Assembly (NCBI GenBank): GCA_028554795.2
Contig: CM068825.1
Location: 95,166,951 to 95,230,950, forward strand
Length of the DNA stretch: 64,000 bases
Source: Sinohyriopsis cumingii
Lineage: Eukaryota > Mollusca > Bivalvia > Unionida > Unionidae
Direction of reading: 5' to 3'
Shown: in pieces, positions 35,024 through 48,089 of the stretch
Layout of the letters: each line of letters starts with the position of its first letter
Numbering within the stretch: the stretch's first letter is position 1
Translations under genes and position numbers: made by a program
The notes under the pieces: generated by a model
Told to the model about the DNA's origin: nothing
The model's input: the letters and a program-made list of their open reading frames with translations, nothing else
The model's database searches: none

Positions 35024-35739
35024 GTTTTCACGATATCCTAATTAAAACCAATACCATTGAACCTTTATTACATGCATGACAAAACTTTTTGTGGATGGTA
35101 AAGCGTACTGGTTTTTCTTTTTTTTATTACAAGATGTATTTGTAGAAATATATTTTGCTGGAAAATTTAATGACCCTGACATATGAGTTCAAGTAATTTT
35201 TTCTGTCAGTTATTGTAGGATAAATTGTTTACTACATATATCAAATGTCACTGGCACCAACAATGAATGATAAAACATTTTGAGGTTGTAATGTTATATA
35301 AATCTTAATCTCCTATGAAATGTTCTATTTGTAGAAGTTTGTACTGGAGTAGATTTGGATACACATGTTTCTTGATATTGCTTATTATAATTGGGTTCAT
35401 TGTTGACACATTGACTTATTTTGCATAATATGCCATCAAAACATTCAAATGTTGAAAATACTTATGATTTGAGGGCATCAAATGTTACTAATTGACCCTA
35501 GATCAAGAGAAAGAACATAATTACAGAGATATTGCTGTGCATGGTCCTTGTTACTATTGTAAAAATACTGCTGTCCAAAAATTTCAATAATATATTTCTA
35601 AAGTGTCTTCCTTATTTATTACTATAGAATTTATATTAATATTTGAAATGTTATTGGAGAAATTATTAATTGATTTTCTTTAAATGCAGGTTCTCCTGTT
35701 GTTTCAGTATTACAATTGGGAAACAACCACAATCACATA
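35024..35739. other. 3' flank of DHKTD1, nothing assigned
   Basis: AT-rich, likely 3' untranslated and intergenic sequence. No clear polyadenylation signal chosen. Confidence 0.4.
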
Positions 35740-36927
35740 CTGCCAACCTTCCAGGTTCACAATTAGTGAAAATAGGGATAAAAAGTCGTGAATTTGGACA
35801 AGAATTCGTGAAAAATACCATGACAGTAACTCCATCCACTCTGACCACTCCATCCACTCTGACCGTCAATCCTACACTATATCAAGTTAGCAATATAAAA
35901 CTAAAACACTACATATATGCAGAAATATTTATTTATCAAGACATGATACTGTGGCAGACTTGAACTTCCTCAACTGCTTTGTTTTCTAAACAGTTCATAC
36001 TTCTTGCCGGCTGGTTGATCTTGGTGACTAAAATTACTGACAAATTTTCTGCAGCTAAGGAGGCCCTAAAGTCTTATTTTTCCTCACTAGAGAAAATACA
36101 CTTTCGCTTGCACTGTTGCTGTGAGGAATGCACAGGAGCTGCAGCACTTTTGGTCCTTCCACATGAAAATTTGGAATCGATTTTCGAGTCTGACACATGT
36201 CAGAACAAATGTTTAGCATGGTCTCCAGCTGATAAAGGTAGATTGTGTTCGACAAGAAAACTCACAAATAATGCTTCAGCGTTGGTAGCCTGCATTTCTT
36301 CCGCCAATTGTTTAAAATATTCCGGAGCTGAAATCTGCGAAGTCTTAATTTTCCCAACTTCTACGTGTTTTTCGCAACCAACGTACTTGTTTACATCGTC
36401 TCTGTGATGGCACACTGAGTGCAGAAAGCATGATGAATATCAATGTTTAATGGCAGAATGCACAGTCAATTTTTGATATATTCCAAATTAAACTTAACTT
36501 TTTGAGTAATACATTTCTTTTTTCTTGGTGGTGAAGACATTTTCAAAATCGTACATGCGATGCTGAACCGTAACTCAAATCGGTGTTGGTGATGCATGCG
36601 TGGAGCAAAATTCCGGTTAGGCCCCCGTTTCTCTCAAAAGCATTTGCAAAACTACTCTTATACATATAGATTAAAATAGGCTAAAATGCTTGCTACCGGG
36701 CCAACTGTACTACTCGGCTGTAGATCTACTAATATCACAACCAGCAGTACCGGACTGTTTCGGCAACTGCAAATATCACAACTAGCACTTAACGGGGAAT
36801 CGGTTATTTTATTAAAGATTTAAAATAATTGAGGATTGGAGAATTTGTGAATTTTTGGCTTGCGGCATGAATCTGTGAATCGCTGAAAAAGTCATGAAAT
36901 TTACACCAAATTAGTGAGGGTTGGCAG
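35740..36927 (-). mobile_element. Internally deleted hAT-like DNA transposon
   Basis: The ends are inverted: left CTGCCAACCTTCC, right (reverse-complemented) CTGCCAACCCTCAC. On the minus strand, 36415-36200 reads ALFVSFLVEHNLPLSAGDHA, as at the start of one zinc-finger hAT transposase family. 36255-36055 reads LQLLCIPHSNSASESVFSLV followed by RKNKT, the family's C-terminal dimerisation region. In intact relatives these blocks are hundreds of residues apart, so the middle is deleted. No 8-bp target duplication could be confirmed. The + strand frame 35979-36407 is its antisense shadow. Confidence 0.75.
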
Positions 36928-39000
36928 CTATACAATCAGGTCTGATTGTTTTACCAATATTTGAGTTTGTTTTCCTCGTTGTAAAATTGATCTGAAAGGT
37001 AAGGGGAGCTAATTCTGATTGACCATACAGTTTTGTTACTGTTATTAGTAATACAATGTATATTTGGTTAAATAGAATGATCACTGTGCTATTTGTCTGT
37101 GCCACTTGTTTTTCAATCCCTCCGAAGTTAAAAATAAAATATGGAGATATTGTGTTTGGTAAATTAAGCAGTCAGCAATATTAGGACTTGGTTTTGCTAT
37201 ACACTTTACACCGGAATGCAAAATCATTGCACTGGGTTTTGTATATATATATATATATTATTGCTATACAATGAATTACCTGAAATGAAAATTTCATCTC
37301 AAAGTAAGAAAAAACTTTGGTTTCATCCCAGTATTCTTGAAAGGAAATTGCTGTTGTATGAGATAAATGCTCTTAAATGTCATAAATGGTCACATAGGGA
37401 CCATGCAATTTTTGTGAGGATGGTTGGTGATTGGTTTTTAATTGCACGTTCAAATTTATGTTGACCTTGGGGATGAAAAGAACAAATGCCATATTAAATG
37501 AGCACATTAAACTGTTTTGTTTGAACCAACTCACAAATGTTGAGCTTATTAAAGGGCCATAGGTTATCCAGCCATCCATTCTCACATCCATCTATCGTGT
37601 TGAATCTAACCAGTAGAACTTCGCTTCTCTTTTTATGTGCAATTTTTATTTATCTTATGCACATATTCTGTTTCACTAAATACTCTACAGAAAGTCTAAT
37701 TATATTCCTCCACCCCATTTTGATACAAGAGGTTTTCATGGTAATATTTGTTAATACTGTACAGTTGAGCCTGTTTTAAAGGTAATCAATCACTTGCCTT
37801 AATTACCACATGTTTGAGGTACATATCATTTAAATTTATGGTAGATATTAACACCTGGAAACCAGCTACCTGTCTATTGGACATTTTTCCAGACATGAAT
37901 GATTATGACAGGTATGACTATACATTTAACTCTAGTTTTCTCAGGCTGTATATCAAGTATGTGGAAACATCTGCAAAGTTTGAATATATTGCACAGATGT
38001 TATAAATCGGGTCCAAAAAGAAATAAGATTAGCCCACATTAATTATGAACACATGAAGATCATGCATCGAAGTGTGTGCAACTTCTCATTTTAATTTGTA
38101 TTGAAAAGACAATGTTGTAGCAAAATGTCAGCTGTTCCTTGACTTTGGTCTTCTTCATGAAGCCTTCATCAGGTGTTGCTGGCTTTGTCAGATTTGACAA
38201 GTTATCGATTCTAGTTCAGTAATAAAAGGTTTTATTTTGCTACAGTGTCAACAGGAACTTATTCATATCAGTTTACTCAGTAATTTGCAAATCATACAGT
38301 ATAATCTCCAGATTTCTTTATTCAATAGAATATCACAAACAAATCTTAGAAATGAAATTTTGATGCAGAAATGAATTGAGGTAATTAATACATCAAAATG
38401 CATATTATTTGTCAAAGGTAAGCATATGAAAAAGTTCAAAAGTATTTAATCGGGTTATGTATTTTTTGTGTGTATTGTTTAATAATAATAATATATGGAT
38501 AATTTCATTTTGTTTCATGTCCATCATAATGTTGCTTGTACAGAATGCAGATTAATTAGTTGTACTGTCTGAAGAATAGGGAGAACTTACGCATCCAGTT
38601 GGGTGTCTGAATGTGTTGGCATTGGATTCTGGATAGGAATTGCCATCCTTTTGTTTAAAAAGTGCTGCTATATTACGACAGATTGTTTTCACAGTTATCT
38701 GATGGTTTCTCATTTTGGTGTGATATTTAACAGAGATTCTGCTTGAAGTGAGTGATGTGTGCTGTATAACTTGTAATTGTTATTGGCAGTAAAGCAGTTT
38801 GCTTTCAAGAAAATATAAAGCCATGAAGCAACCATTTACTTTTTCATTTAATACACTTTTCCACAGTACTTATTTGTCCTCCATAAGGCGAAGCATCATG
38901 TTATAATGATGTTCATCCATCCACGTTTTATTTCCCTAATTTCTGTTTGAGCACTACAGGTCTATTTTTCTACCATCTATCAGTGCCAAACATTTTAAGT
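36928..39000. other. Intergenic, nothing firmly assigned
   Basis: AT-rich with a short (TA)n run at 37242-37258. Open frames such as 37216-37464 and 37537-37779 lack any family similarity. Confidence 0.45.
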
Positions 39001-39067
39001 GCAGTCAAACCTGTCCTTATGGTCACCTTTATATATTGGTCTAAGTGACCTTTCCTGTTTCCCACAT

Positions 39068-39299
39068 GAATGGGACCCATTTGACTGAGTGGTCTAAGGC
39101 AGATGTCTTTATAGATTATTTATGACTCACCTGTCTGCATGGATTTGAGTCTCGGCTCAACAAATATGGGTATGTGAGAAATCTTGCCAGTGGTTCTTCC
39201 CGGAGCCATCCCTGACCCTTCCTTTTCCAAATATACTGGCCACTACATATAGCCTATCATGTGATGAAAATGGGGTTAAACTTCTTAAAACCAAAAAAA
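39068..39299 (+). mobile_element. Diverged tRNA-SINE, family B, copy 4
   Basis: Box A region 'tgactgagtggtctaagg', box B region 'ggatttgagtctc', then 'tgggtatgtgagaaatcttg', 'ccagtggttcttcccgg', 'actggccactacatatagcc' and 'ggggttaaac'. It is more diverged than copies 2 and 3. It appears to split an older repeat: 'caaacctgtccttatggtca' lies before and 'aagttcctctttataaactg' after. No clear target duplication. Confidence 0.8.
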
Positions 39300-39899
39300 C
39301 ATCCCACCTCCCCATGAAAGTTCCTCTTTATAAACTGTCTGTTAAACGGTCACCTGCTTTCCATGGTTGATGGTTCCATTTCCTCATCAAATCGTGCTTT
39401 GTTTACAGCTCCAACATATGAAGCATCGTTTTGGTAAAGAAGTGTCGTGTGAATTGATGTGTACATTTTCCTTATCTTGCTTACACTCCCCATACTTGTC
39501 AACCTGTCAGTGTAACTTTAAATTGGCTAATCCTTAAATGCACTTATTATAAAAGATTAATAGAAAACTAATTTAACCTTGAATGTTCTTTAATTTTATT
39601 AAATTTGACATACATAACAATTTCTGTCAGTGTTTACTGCACAATAATAGTTTGGGGATCAAGATGAAGCAAGCTGTTCCCATATTTTGTTTATATTTTT
39701 AAAATTCCAATTCAGCTTTCTGACACTGCTTAATTCTGTGGATTGTAATTATTGTATTGGAAGTATATTAAACAAATAGCAAAAATACCAAAATAGTCTC
39801 GAAAAATTGGCATAAATCCATATGCACAAAATGCATTGTGGTCTGAGAAGAATCATGCTATAGTCACAATGTACATAGTAGACCAGTTCATGTTTGTGA

Positions 39900-40650
39900 T
39901 GTAAATCTGAAAGGTCTTCATGCTAGCATGCATTTTGTCAAATGTGATAAAATTTTGTTTGGTGGTTTTAGAGAAGTCATTTAAAGTTTTCTGTTGTTAG
40001 TAACAGTGGCTACATTTGATGGCAGATTAGCATCATTTGTATAAACTATATGGCCCTCTGCACCAAGATGCTTTCGCTCAAATTTGGTCAAATCCTGCTA
40101 AATGGTTTCTGAGAAGATATTTTTGAAAGGTTTTATATTTTTAGTAACAGTGGCCATATTTGACTCTATCAGTATGAAATTGGTACTGATCTTTTATCCA
40201 ATATTTGAAAAGATTGTTCCTCAAGACTGTAAGACATAGTTTCGTCACTCTGCAGTTTAAAAGACAAGTGGAAATGGTCTTGAATTCCTGGGAATTTTCA
40301 GACAGAAGAATGGCCACCCATTGACTCACTATGACCTTGACCCAGAATCAGGTTCCTTTACTACACTACACCCCCAGCAAGCTATGCACAAAGTTTGTGC
40401 CAAGTACATAGTGTAGACCTTAAGTTATTGTGGCTTTCCTTCTTTTCATAACCTTAACCATTTACCTCTTGAACCCATCATTAATTCTTACTCCACATGT
40501 AAGCCATCCATGATTTGGTCAAAGTTTATTGCCAAGAACAAAAGTCAAGTTATTCTTCTATGATTCAGTGACCTTGACAATCTTACATAAAAATTTTAGG
40601 TTCCTTTCTCCTGGTGCAAATGAGCCACAAAGCCTGGTCAATGTTTTAAA
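39900..40650 (-). repeat. Old degenerate repeats, units about 130-140 bp
   Basis: 'gtaacagtggctacatttga' and 'gtaacagtggccatatttga' repeat about 140 bp apart. 'aatttggtcaaat', 'ggtttctgagaagat' and 'agtgaccttgac' also recur. The block belongs to the same family as 62880-63620 and, in its second half, as 57020-57440. Confidence 0.6.
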
Positions 40651-43065
40651 TCGAGTTAAAATTATTCTGTTGAACTTTAAAATTGGGGACAAATGGATAC
40701 TTTAGCAAAGTGACCCTACACAAACATTATGGTGAATGTACAAATATTCATTACAGCAAGTGAATGTTTGTTTAACTGAGATATCAATAAATGTGTTTAC
40801 ATTATATACAAATGGTACATCAAGTGAGAGAGAGAACGAAAATGGAGGGTCCTCAGGAAGCCAGAAAGGAAATCTTCTATCAATGAGGTTTTGAATACAA
40901 AAGGCATTATAAAATGAAATACAAAAGGCATTATAAAATGATAAAGATTTAATTCATAAGCTGGTTTCATAGTTACGAAATCTGCTGAAACAAACCAACC
41001 TCTGGGAATAATTTCTATACATTATCCCTATATCTACATACATGTACACAATAACCAAACAGCATGTACAATGTAATTCTTGTACATCTTGTAATTTAAC
41101 ATCATCTTCATGCTAAATGATCTATATTTATAAGCACAGGTTTCTACATCAATGCAGATCTGGGCTACAGACATGATTAATAATTTATATAACACTGCCC
41201 ATTATTTAATTCATGAATCATAATACAATGACTGAGAATAACTACATTGAGTTCAATCTCAATTTCCAAGACTGTCTTTCTATACATACAATATGATGAC
41301 AATCAAATCTACATGAACAAAATGTCATTCAACAATGAACCAGTCTAATACCATGAATTAATGTCCAATATGATGGTAAAGTGTTGTACACAAGACAAAT
41401 AAGAGTATATATTTATGTATATATATTAATATAAAGGTATTTAAACATACACTGGACATTTATGCCAAGATACATTTTAATACAACTTACAAATGAGAAC
41501 AGTTTATATATTTAAAAAAAAACAACAACATATAACTGGCAAAGGCTGGGGTTAACACTAATATAAATAAACAAATTGCAACAGATTTTGTAAGTATTCT
41601 TTTTGAACTATTTATAAGACTAAGGTAGACAACTCTTGTCCCCAATAATTTCCACTTTCAGGAAGTAAACAAAGGGCAGTTTGAAATGTACATAAGAAAG
41701 CTTATGTATCTAGTAACAGATACATCAATATCAGTAAACTGGCTTAATCTGAATTTGTGATGCTGCCAATGGGTATGCAATAAATCTTCTCATTACGCAA
41801 ATATAGATGAGCATCTGTTTTCAAGAAAATAATTTAAAAGAACTGCAGCTTGGAAGATGAACATAAATGCTGTGAAAATGATAATGCAATGGAGAAGAAA
41901 AAAATTATTTTAAATGGGGAAAGTGTAAAATTTTAAATATTGGTAAATAATGTCATAAAAATACACTATACTAAAGATGTAACAAAGAATTCATGCCATA
42001 AATTGGGGCTTTTTTCCGAACTTGTAATGAAAGTATTTTTGTTGGTTAGTTCCCTTTGTTCTATTGAGATCTGAAAAAATGGGTAAGCATGTCTATGATG
42101 AACTAACATTTTTACAACTTTATCATTCATGATAACATCTGGGCTAAGGTATAATATATACTCAGTCAAAATTTAGGATCTTTGGCCCATCAGTTTAGAT
42201 GAAACCTATATTTAATTTCTAAAATTATCATACACAAGAGGTTCCAATTTTTTAAAGAGGCTTACCATTGTGAAGAGTAAATGGTAATTCCAGTTATTGC
42301 ATAAAACCATCCTTGATCTGTTTATTGATCAGCTTTGAGAAATGCAATTTGACATGTTAGATAATTGGCCTACTCACACTAATAAAAAAAGCAGCAGAAT
42401 AATATTTGTATAATTTTAATGTATTAATGAACTTTATCTATTTCTTTCTTTTTTTAATTGGTGAAAATTTAAAGATTTCAAATAAAAGTGAAACTTACAA
42501 GGATTTTGTACAAATTATGAACAATTGATTTCCTGTTTATAAAAATATTTTTGTACATTCATAGTTGTGTTAATTATTATACATCTTAATATAGTGTCCA
42601 AAAAATTGGGAAATTTAATTTTTTTAAAAATTGAAGCAATCTAAGGAATGTAAGCTAATTAATGGAGGAAAAAAGTTGGTTCCATTCTTCTTGGAGAAGC
42701 CGAATAAAGCCACATTCTGCCTTTATCCTGATTATGTGAATAACCACAACTTGACCAAATGGCACAACAGCTTAGAATTTAATGAGGATAGACACCGTAA
42801 TTACAAGCCCATAGACATTAAAACAACATCAGATCACTTTTACAAGCTTAAATTTATTTGTATAATACTAACAGAACAAAATGCATCCAATGCGATGAAT
42901 ATTAATGATTTCAAGTTCTGGAAAATGGCTGACTGACAGAAGATTGTAATTAAAAACACTTTATCATGTTATGCAAAAGGCACTATATCAGACATAAGGA
43001 TTCCTGATTCTGCACCATAAATGCTCCAATTTGTTTTATGTAACTGCTTACAAGTGAAATTTCAA
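40651..43065. other. Intergenic, nothing firmly assigned
   Basis: AT-rich. A 27-bp direct duplication ('tacaaaaggcattataaaat') occurs at about 40897 and 40920. 'atgcagatctgggct' at 41152-41166 matches the 85-bp repeat of 21195-21800. The 101-residue frame 42631-42936 has no similarity I recognise. Confidence 0.45.
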
Positions 43066-43215
43066 GCAACACAGACCCTGATCTGCCATTGCATAATGTT
43101 ATAGTAGATAAAGGTCTGTGCTGTTTGTTCTACTGATTATTCCTAATAAAATGCATAGACCTAGATCTGATGGTGCATTATGCAAAGGCAGATCTGGCTC
43201 TGTGCTGCTTAATTG
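43066..43215. repeat. Dispersed copy (about two units) of the 85-bp 'acccagatctg' repeat
   Basis: 'aacacagaccctgatctgcc', 'attgcataatg', 'aaggtctgtgctgtttgttc' and 'tgcatagacctagatctgat' match the tandem array at 21195-21800, which is about 22 kb away. Confidence 0.7.
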
Positions 43216-43435
43216 TGAATGCATGCATGATATAAAAAATTCTATAAACATTATAAATGTATGTGATGATAAATAACAGAATGTTAAACAATGATAACAA
43301 AAGAGCAAGTTTAATGTCTAAATTATGACAAAACTTGCTTTTAAAAGCAGTTTTAATTTGGCAGGACAGTCTTAAATGGTTGGTATTTGCATATGATAGG
43401 AAAATTGGAAATATCGTCAAAAACATTTGTCAAGA

Positions 43436-43531
<96 letters not shown>

Positions 43532-43532
43532 T
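43436..43532. repeat. Compound microsatellite (GT)n(AT)n(AC)n
   Basis: About 8 GT, 30 AT and 11 AC dinucleotides in a row. The whole 97-bp tract is its own reverse complement, so it can form a cruciform. The two overlapping frames reading YIYIYI are by-products. Confidence 0.97.
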
Positions 43533-44671
43533 ACACCAATCAAAACTTCAACTACTTGATCTGAAGTTTCGTCAAAGGCGTATCAGCATTATGGTTATCA
43601 CAGATTTTTGTAACTAGGCACATTATTTCAAATATTCAGAAATAAAAGCAGTTGCATAATAGGATTAACAATGATGAGCAGTCATCAGTTATTCTTATTT
43701 TCTATAAACTTGTAAGCATGAATAACAGTGAGTTCTGTAAGCTGGACTCCATTTTATCACCAGGAAACATTTTTTCTACTAATTTCCCTATTGATTTTCT
43801 AAAAATGGGTCATCTTTTTTTTAAAGCAGATAAAAATGTATATTTGTAAAATTCTGTGTTCAACCCATTATCAGAATGATTTGTATCTGTACAACACTTC
43901 CTGAGAATATATTTCCTCCATTTTTCTTTGAAGTGGACTGGACTAATCTGTACAAAACAGATTAAGATGAGAACATCTGGATTAATAAAGTTTCACTGTA
44001 CCCCTACTCTAAAATACACTAATATCAAACTCCAAAACATTACCACTACTAAGTTACCTGAAAATCAATCCATTTTAAGTCACAGGATAACTTGAAATTT
44101 AAACAATAAACTAAGGCAGCCTACCATATGTACTAACTTATAAGTCGAATCTGCAATCTACACAGACTGATATGCTGGTGCATTATATGATGGGTCTGTG
44201 TTATCTGCATTTGGACTAGACTTGAAAGCGAGTATATATGAATATTATTACTACATATATCATGTCTGATTAAATAGATATATCCTTATCGTTATGCAAC
44301 CTTATCACAAGTATTTTATGCATACTGAAGTTGTTTGCTTCTGTGATCAATGTGCACACACACATAAACTGTACCGAGTCTTACCATATCTACTGATGGC
44401 AGACTACCATTACAAATCACACTGGCAGATTAGGATCTATTCTCTTGTTCCTTGTTTGACTACAAACAAACAACAGTCTTTAATCTGCCCATGCATTTAT
44501 AGAACAATAGATCTCACTATATTCTTTGCATTAGAGATGTTTCAATATTATTGATGCATCAATAAATCTTTATTACTTCTCATGATCATAGATCACAACA
44601 CAGGATGACAGAAGAATAAAACATGAACTGATATAAGCTGTCTAAAAGTGAACATGTTCTTGTTTGCTTTC

Positions 44672-44875
44672 TATCCCTTCTAGGTATTACTGTACTTGTC
44701 CCTTCTAGGTATTACTGTACTTATCCCTTCTAGGTATTACTGTACTTATCCCTTCTAAGTTTTACTGTACTTATCCCTTCTAGGTATTACTGTGCTTATC
44801 CCTTCTAGATATTTTACTGTACTTATCTCTTCTAGGTATTACGGTACTTATCTCTTCTAGGTATTACTGTACTTA
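44672..44875. repeat. Minisatellite, 25-bp unit x 8
   Basis: The unit 'ttctaggtattactgtactt' plus 'atccc' repeats from 44672 with minor variants. Confidence 0.95.
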
Positions 44876-46084
44876 TTAAGTTTCTGATATGTTTCCTTCA
44901 TGTCTAATTATGTAATGGAACTGAGCACAATCAGTAAATTTTACTCAGCACTAACTTGCATACATTCTAAATATCAGCATAAGGTATATTGTATTCTCTA
45001 AAAACTGTTGGATTTGATTTGAAATTACTTTTATTTTTAGTACAAGTGATCTGTCCCGAGTCTGTGGAATCACAGCAGTTTGATGTCTTCTGCAAAACGC
45101 CAGAAGCTTAACTCGATAAAACATTTTATTTTCTGTTCAGCTTTGATCCTTCCTTTTTTTAAAACCAGGTAACATTTTTCTTCACTGATAAGCTATTTTC
45201 CAGGAAAAATAAAAGAAAAAAATACTATTGATTTAATTAGGTACCACAGTAAGATTCTAAAGAAGTCAACAAGAAGCTGCTTAAACCATACGTGAAAACT
45301 GCTGCCATTCTTGTCACATATGTTATTTCTATGTAACTGTACACATGCAAATGTGTTTTTTTGAAATTGGACTCTATAAAGAATTTAGTCTGTCACAAGA
45401 TAGCCACTAATCCTGGAGACATTTAAATACACTTTACAAATATATGAATCTTCTGATTCATTCTGTAAATAGCTGTTTTCACAAGAGCATTATTTTTGTT
45501 TGTAAACCTGCCCCATAGATTTTTTTGTAATCTAATTCCTCCAAAAGTGCATAATAATATTTTCAAAAACCATTTTAGTATGCCCAAACAAAGAACTTGA
45601 AAATGAATTTGTTAATTATTTCATTATATCCTTGATAAACTTGCTGCTATCATGTAAGTGATGTTTGTGCAGTTCTGCATGCAAAGAAGACAATGGGCTG
45701 TGTTCTCACTAGTCATGGATGCACCTGTATTTTTAGAATTATACAGAAGGAAACACAACAGTGAAATGTAAGAGAATTGCTGATTCACATTAGGGACAGT
45801 TTTCTATTATAAAATCTGAATATGTGAACTTTTATGCTACAATGATTTATATGTAATACACATTAAAAATTATATAACAAATCAATTTTAATGACATTTT
45901 GGACACATCTGGAAATATCTGGCTACAGCACAGTCAGTAGCCAGGGATCTGTAACTAAATGTATTACAGGTTATTAACTCCTACTGCAGGCCAGACTATC
46001 TCAACCAAATGCAACTATATATTCACATACAAGTTAGAACAAAAAGAAAAGAGCCTATCTCCCATCACATTATGTTTCAGCAGA

Positions 46085-46200
46085 TCAAGATCTATGGAGT
46101 CCAAAGTACCAATTACTCCTAACAATCTCTATAGATTCAGGTCTGCAATAAGCGTTGGCAGATCTGGGTCTATGCATTTGTGGTTGGATACGACTATATG
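46085..46200. repeat. Inverted dispersed copy of the 85-bp 'acccagatctg' repeat
   Basis: 'agatctatggagtcc', 'tctatagattcaggtctgca' and 'ggcagatctgggtctatgca' carry the core word of the array at 21195-21800 in both orientations. Another piece is at 44150-44220. Confidence 0.55.
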
Positions 46201-46285
46201 CCAGTATATAGGGTACCTCATTTATCTATGAGCTCAACTGCAAACAGTGTACAAACAAATCTGCTGCAAATAAAGCAAAAGTACA

Positions 46286-46612
46286 GCAGTGTCAATACTA
46301 TTCACATGAAATGCACATCAGTGTCTATACTGCTCACATGAAATACATATCAGTGTATATACTGCTCATACAAAATGCACATCAGTGTCTATACTGCTCA
46401 CATGAAATGCACATCAGCATTTATACTGCTCACATGAAATGCACATCAGTGTCTATACTGCTCACATGAAATACATATCAGTGTATATACTGCTCATACA
46501 AAATGCACATCAGTGTCTATACTGCTCACATAAAATGCACATCAGTGTCTATACTGCTCACATGAAATGCATATCATTGTCAATACTGCTCACATGAAAA
46601 GCATATCTGTGT
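46286..46612. repeat. Minisatellite, 32-bp unit x 10, with 4-unit higher-order pattern
   Basis: Unit 'atcagtgtctatactgctca' then 'catgaaatgcac'. The variant pair 'gaaatacatatcagtgtata' plus 'ctcatacaaaatgcac' recurs near 46339 and 46467, about 128 bp (four units) apart, showing block duplication. Confidence 0.94.
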
Positions 46613-48083
46613 CAATGCTACTTGCAATGACATCAGGAGCTGAACAAATGCAAAGACCCTTGTCTACAGTCAAATTATGAGACATTACAAATAGGTTGAT
46701 GGTTGATTCTTTTCACAGTTATATAAATCTCAACACTTACAAAAATGGTAGGAGCTAAATTTAGCACCTGTGATAACTGATGTATGTATCAAACCATAAT
46801 AGGAACTGCATGACTATGTAGTATATATACAACACTGATTATAATAGTTCTACCAGTGCGAGTACATACTTTTACTGGAACAATCTGAGTACTTTACACA
46901 ACTGTGATGCTTATTGCATAATACATTAATATAGTATATAAGGAAATGAACAAATTTCCATTTCTAAGAGCATGACTTGCTGCATACAATAGGATACTGT
47001 TAAGAACTGGCACTTGTTTAATTTAATTTAGCAAATTTAGGACACATAAAAGAGGCATATGCTCTGTCTTTTTAAAATTCTGATAAATACCCCACTTCCA
47101 ATTAATAAAGTTATTACTTTTAGCCAGTCTTAGAAGTAGAGTTCTTGGAGAAATTTCATTTGTCTAATACACACAAAGACTAACTGCACTTTTAATTACA
47201 TGTACTATACGGTAGAATCTTGTGATAGAAAAGCATGTCCTTTATGAAAATATTAGAGTTTTAGTTATTTTCTATAAATATCATGTTTTGCAAAAGTTGT
47301 GACAATTGAGCATGTACATTTTGGAACTGATTTATCATTATTTTTATTTTGGTAATAATCTCAAATATGTTAAATACAGGCATATATATACTATTTTCCT
47401 GAAAGCTACTAGCAACCTTGCCAGCAAGATTTGTTTTGCATGCATGCATGTGTACAACCATACATACATACAACCATACATAAAACCATACATACATACA
47501 TACAATTTAAATGCACAACACCTCAAGTCAGTTTTAAGAAAGTATGTTTTGACAGAGGTGTTGTCTTGACAGAGGAGATAACTTGAGTTGGTTCCATTGT
47601 TTATGTAATCAGGAAAAGAATTAGTTGAACTATTTTATCCAGGGAGATGTTCAGTAATAAAAGAGCATCTCACAATTATTACAGCAACAGATGAACGCTT
47701 TTATTTTAATCCCATAAAAACATTCAGCTGAGTATACAAGAAGCCACATTAGTACATGTCTTCTGTCTTCAAGTTCTGTAAGCAAACACAATGTTACTCC
47801 TGATCCTATACATTTTCTGTATAATGCACAAGAGGTATAAATTATATCATTAGAAAAAGAAACAAATTTTCTATTATACATTGATATTTAACTGATAATA
47901 TGCTGGGGAAAGAATATATTTATGATTTAAATCTGATCAACCATTATCTCCCCTTGGACCAACATGCTATACATCTTGCAAAGCATTGCAACTAAGTTCA
48001 TTTCCACAGTTTGGGCAGGGCAGGATAAATTGTTTCAAAAAATTCAACTTCACAAGTCTTGACTTTGTTGGTACAGCAAATCG
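46613..48083. other. Intergenic and 3' flank of kindlin
   Basis: AT-rich. An (ACAT)n-rich run lies at 47458-47505. The last few hundred bases are probably kindlin 3' untranslated region. Confidence 0.5.
47700..47705 (-). terminator. Possible polyadenylation signal of kindlin (distal)
   Basis: An AATAAA hexamer on the minus strand about 590 bases after the kindlin stop. It would give a short 3' untranslated region that includes the open but unrecognised frame at 48284-47967. Confidence 0.25.
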
Positions 48084-48089
48084 TTTATT
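48084..48089 (-). terminator. Possible polyadenylation signal of kindlin (proximal)
   Basis: On the minus strand an AATAAA hexamer lies about 205 bases past the kindlin stop codon. It is the first canonical signal downstream. A second AATAAA is at 47705-47700. AATAAA is common in AT-rich DNA, so either site is only a candidate. Confidence 0.35.

Noticed and set aside
35979-36407. 142-residue + strand open frame, apparently the longest cysteine-rich ORF of the intergenic gap
   Set aside because: It is antisense to the decayed hAT transposase on the minus strand, which has clear family motifs.
42631-42936. 101-residue + strand frame as a small gene
   Set aside because: No signal peptide, domain or splice context, and the composition matches the surrounding intergenic DNA; not supportable without RNA evidence.
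43335-43617. Two overlapping frames with YIYIYI repeats as membrane proteins
   Set aside because: They translate the (GT)(AT)(AC) microsatellite.
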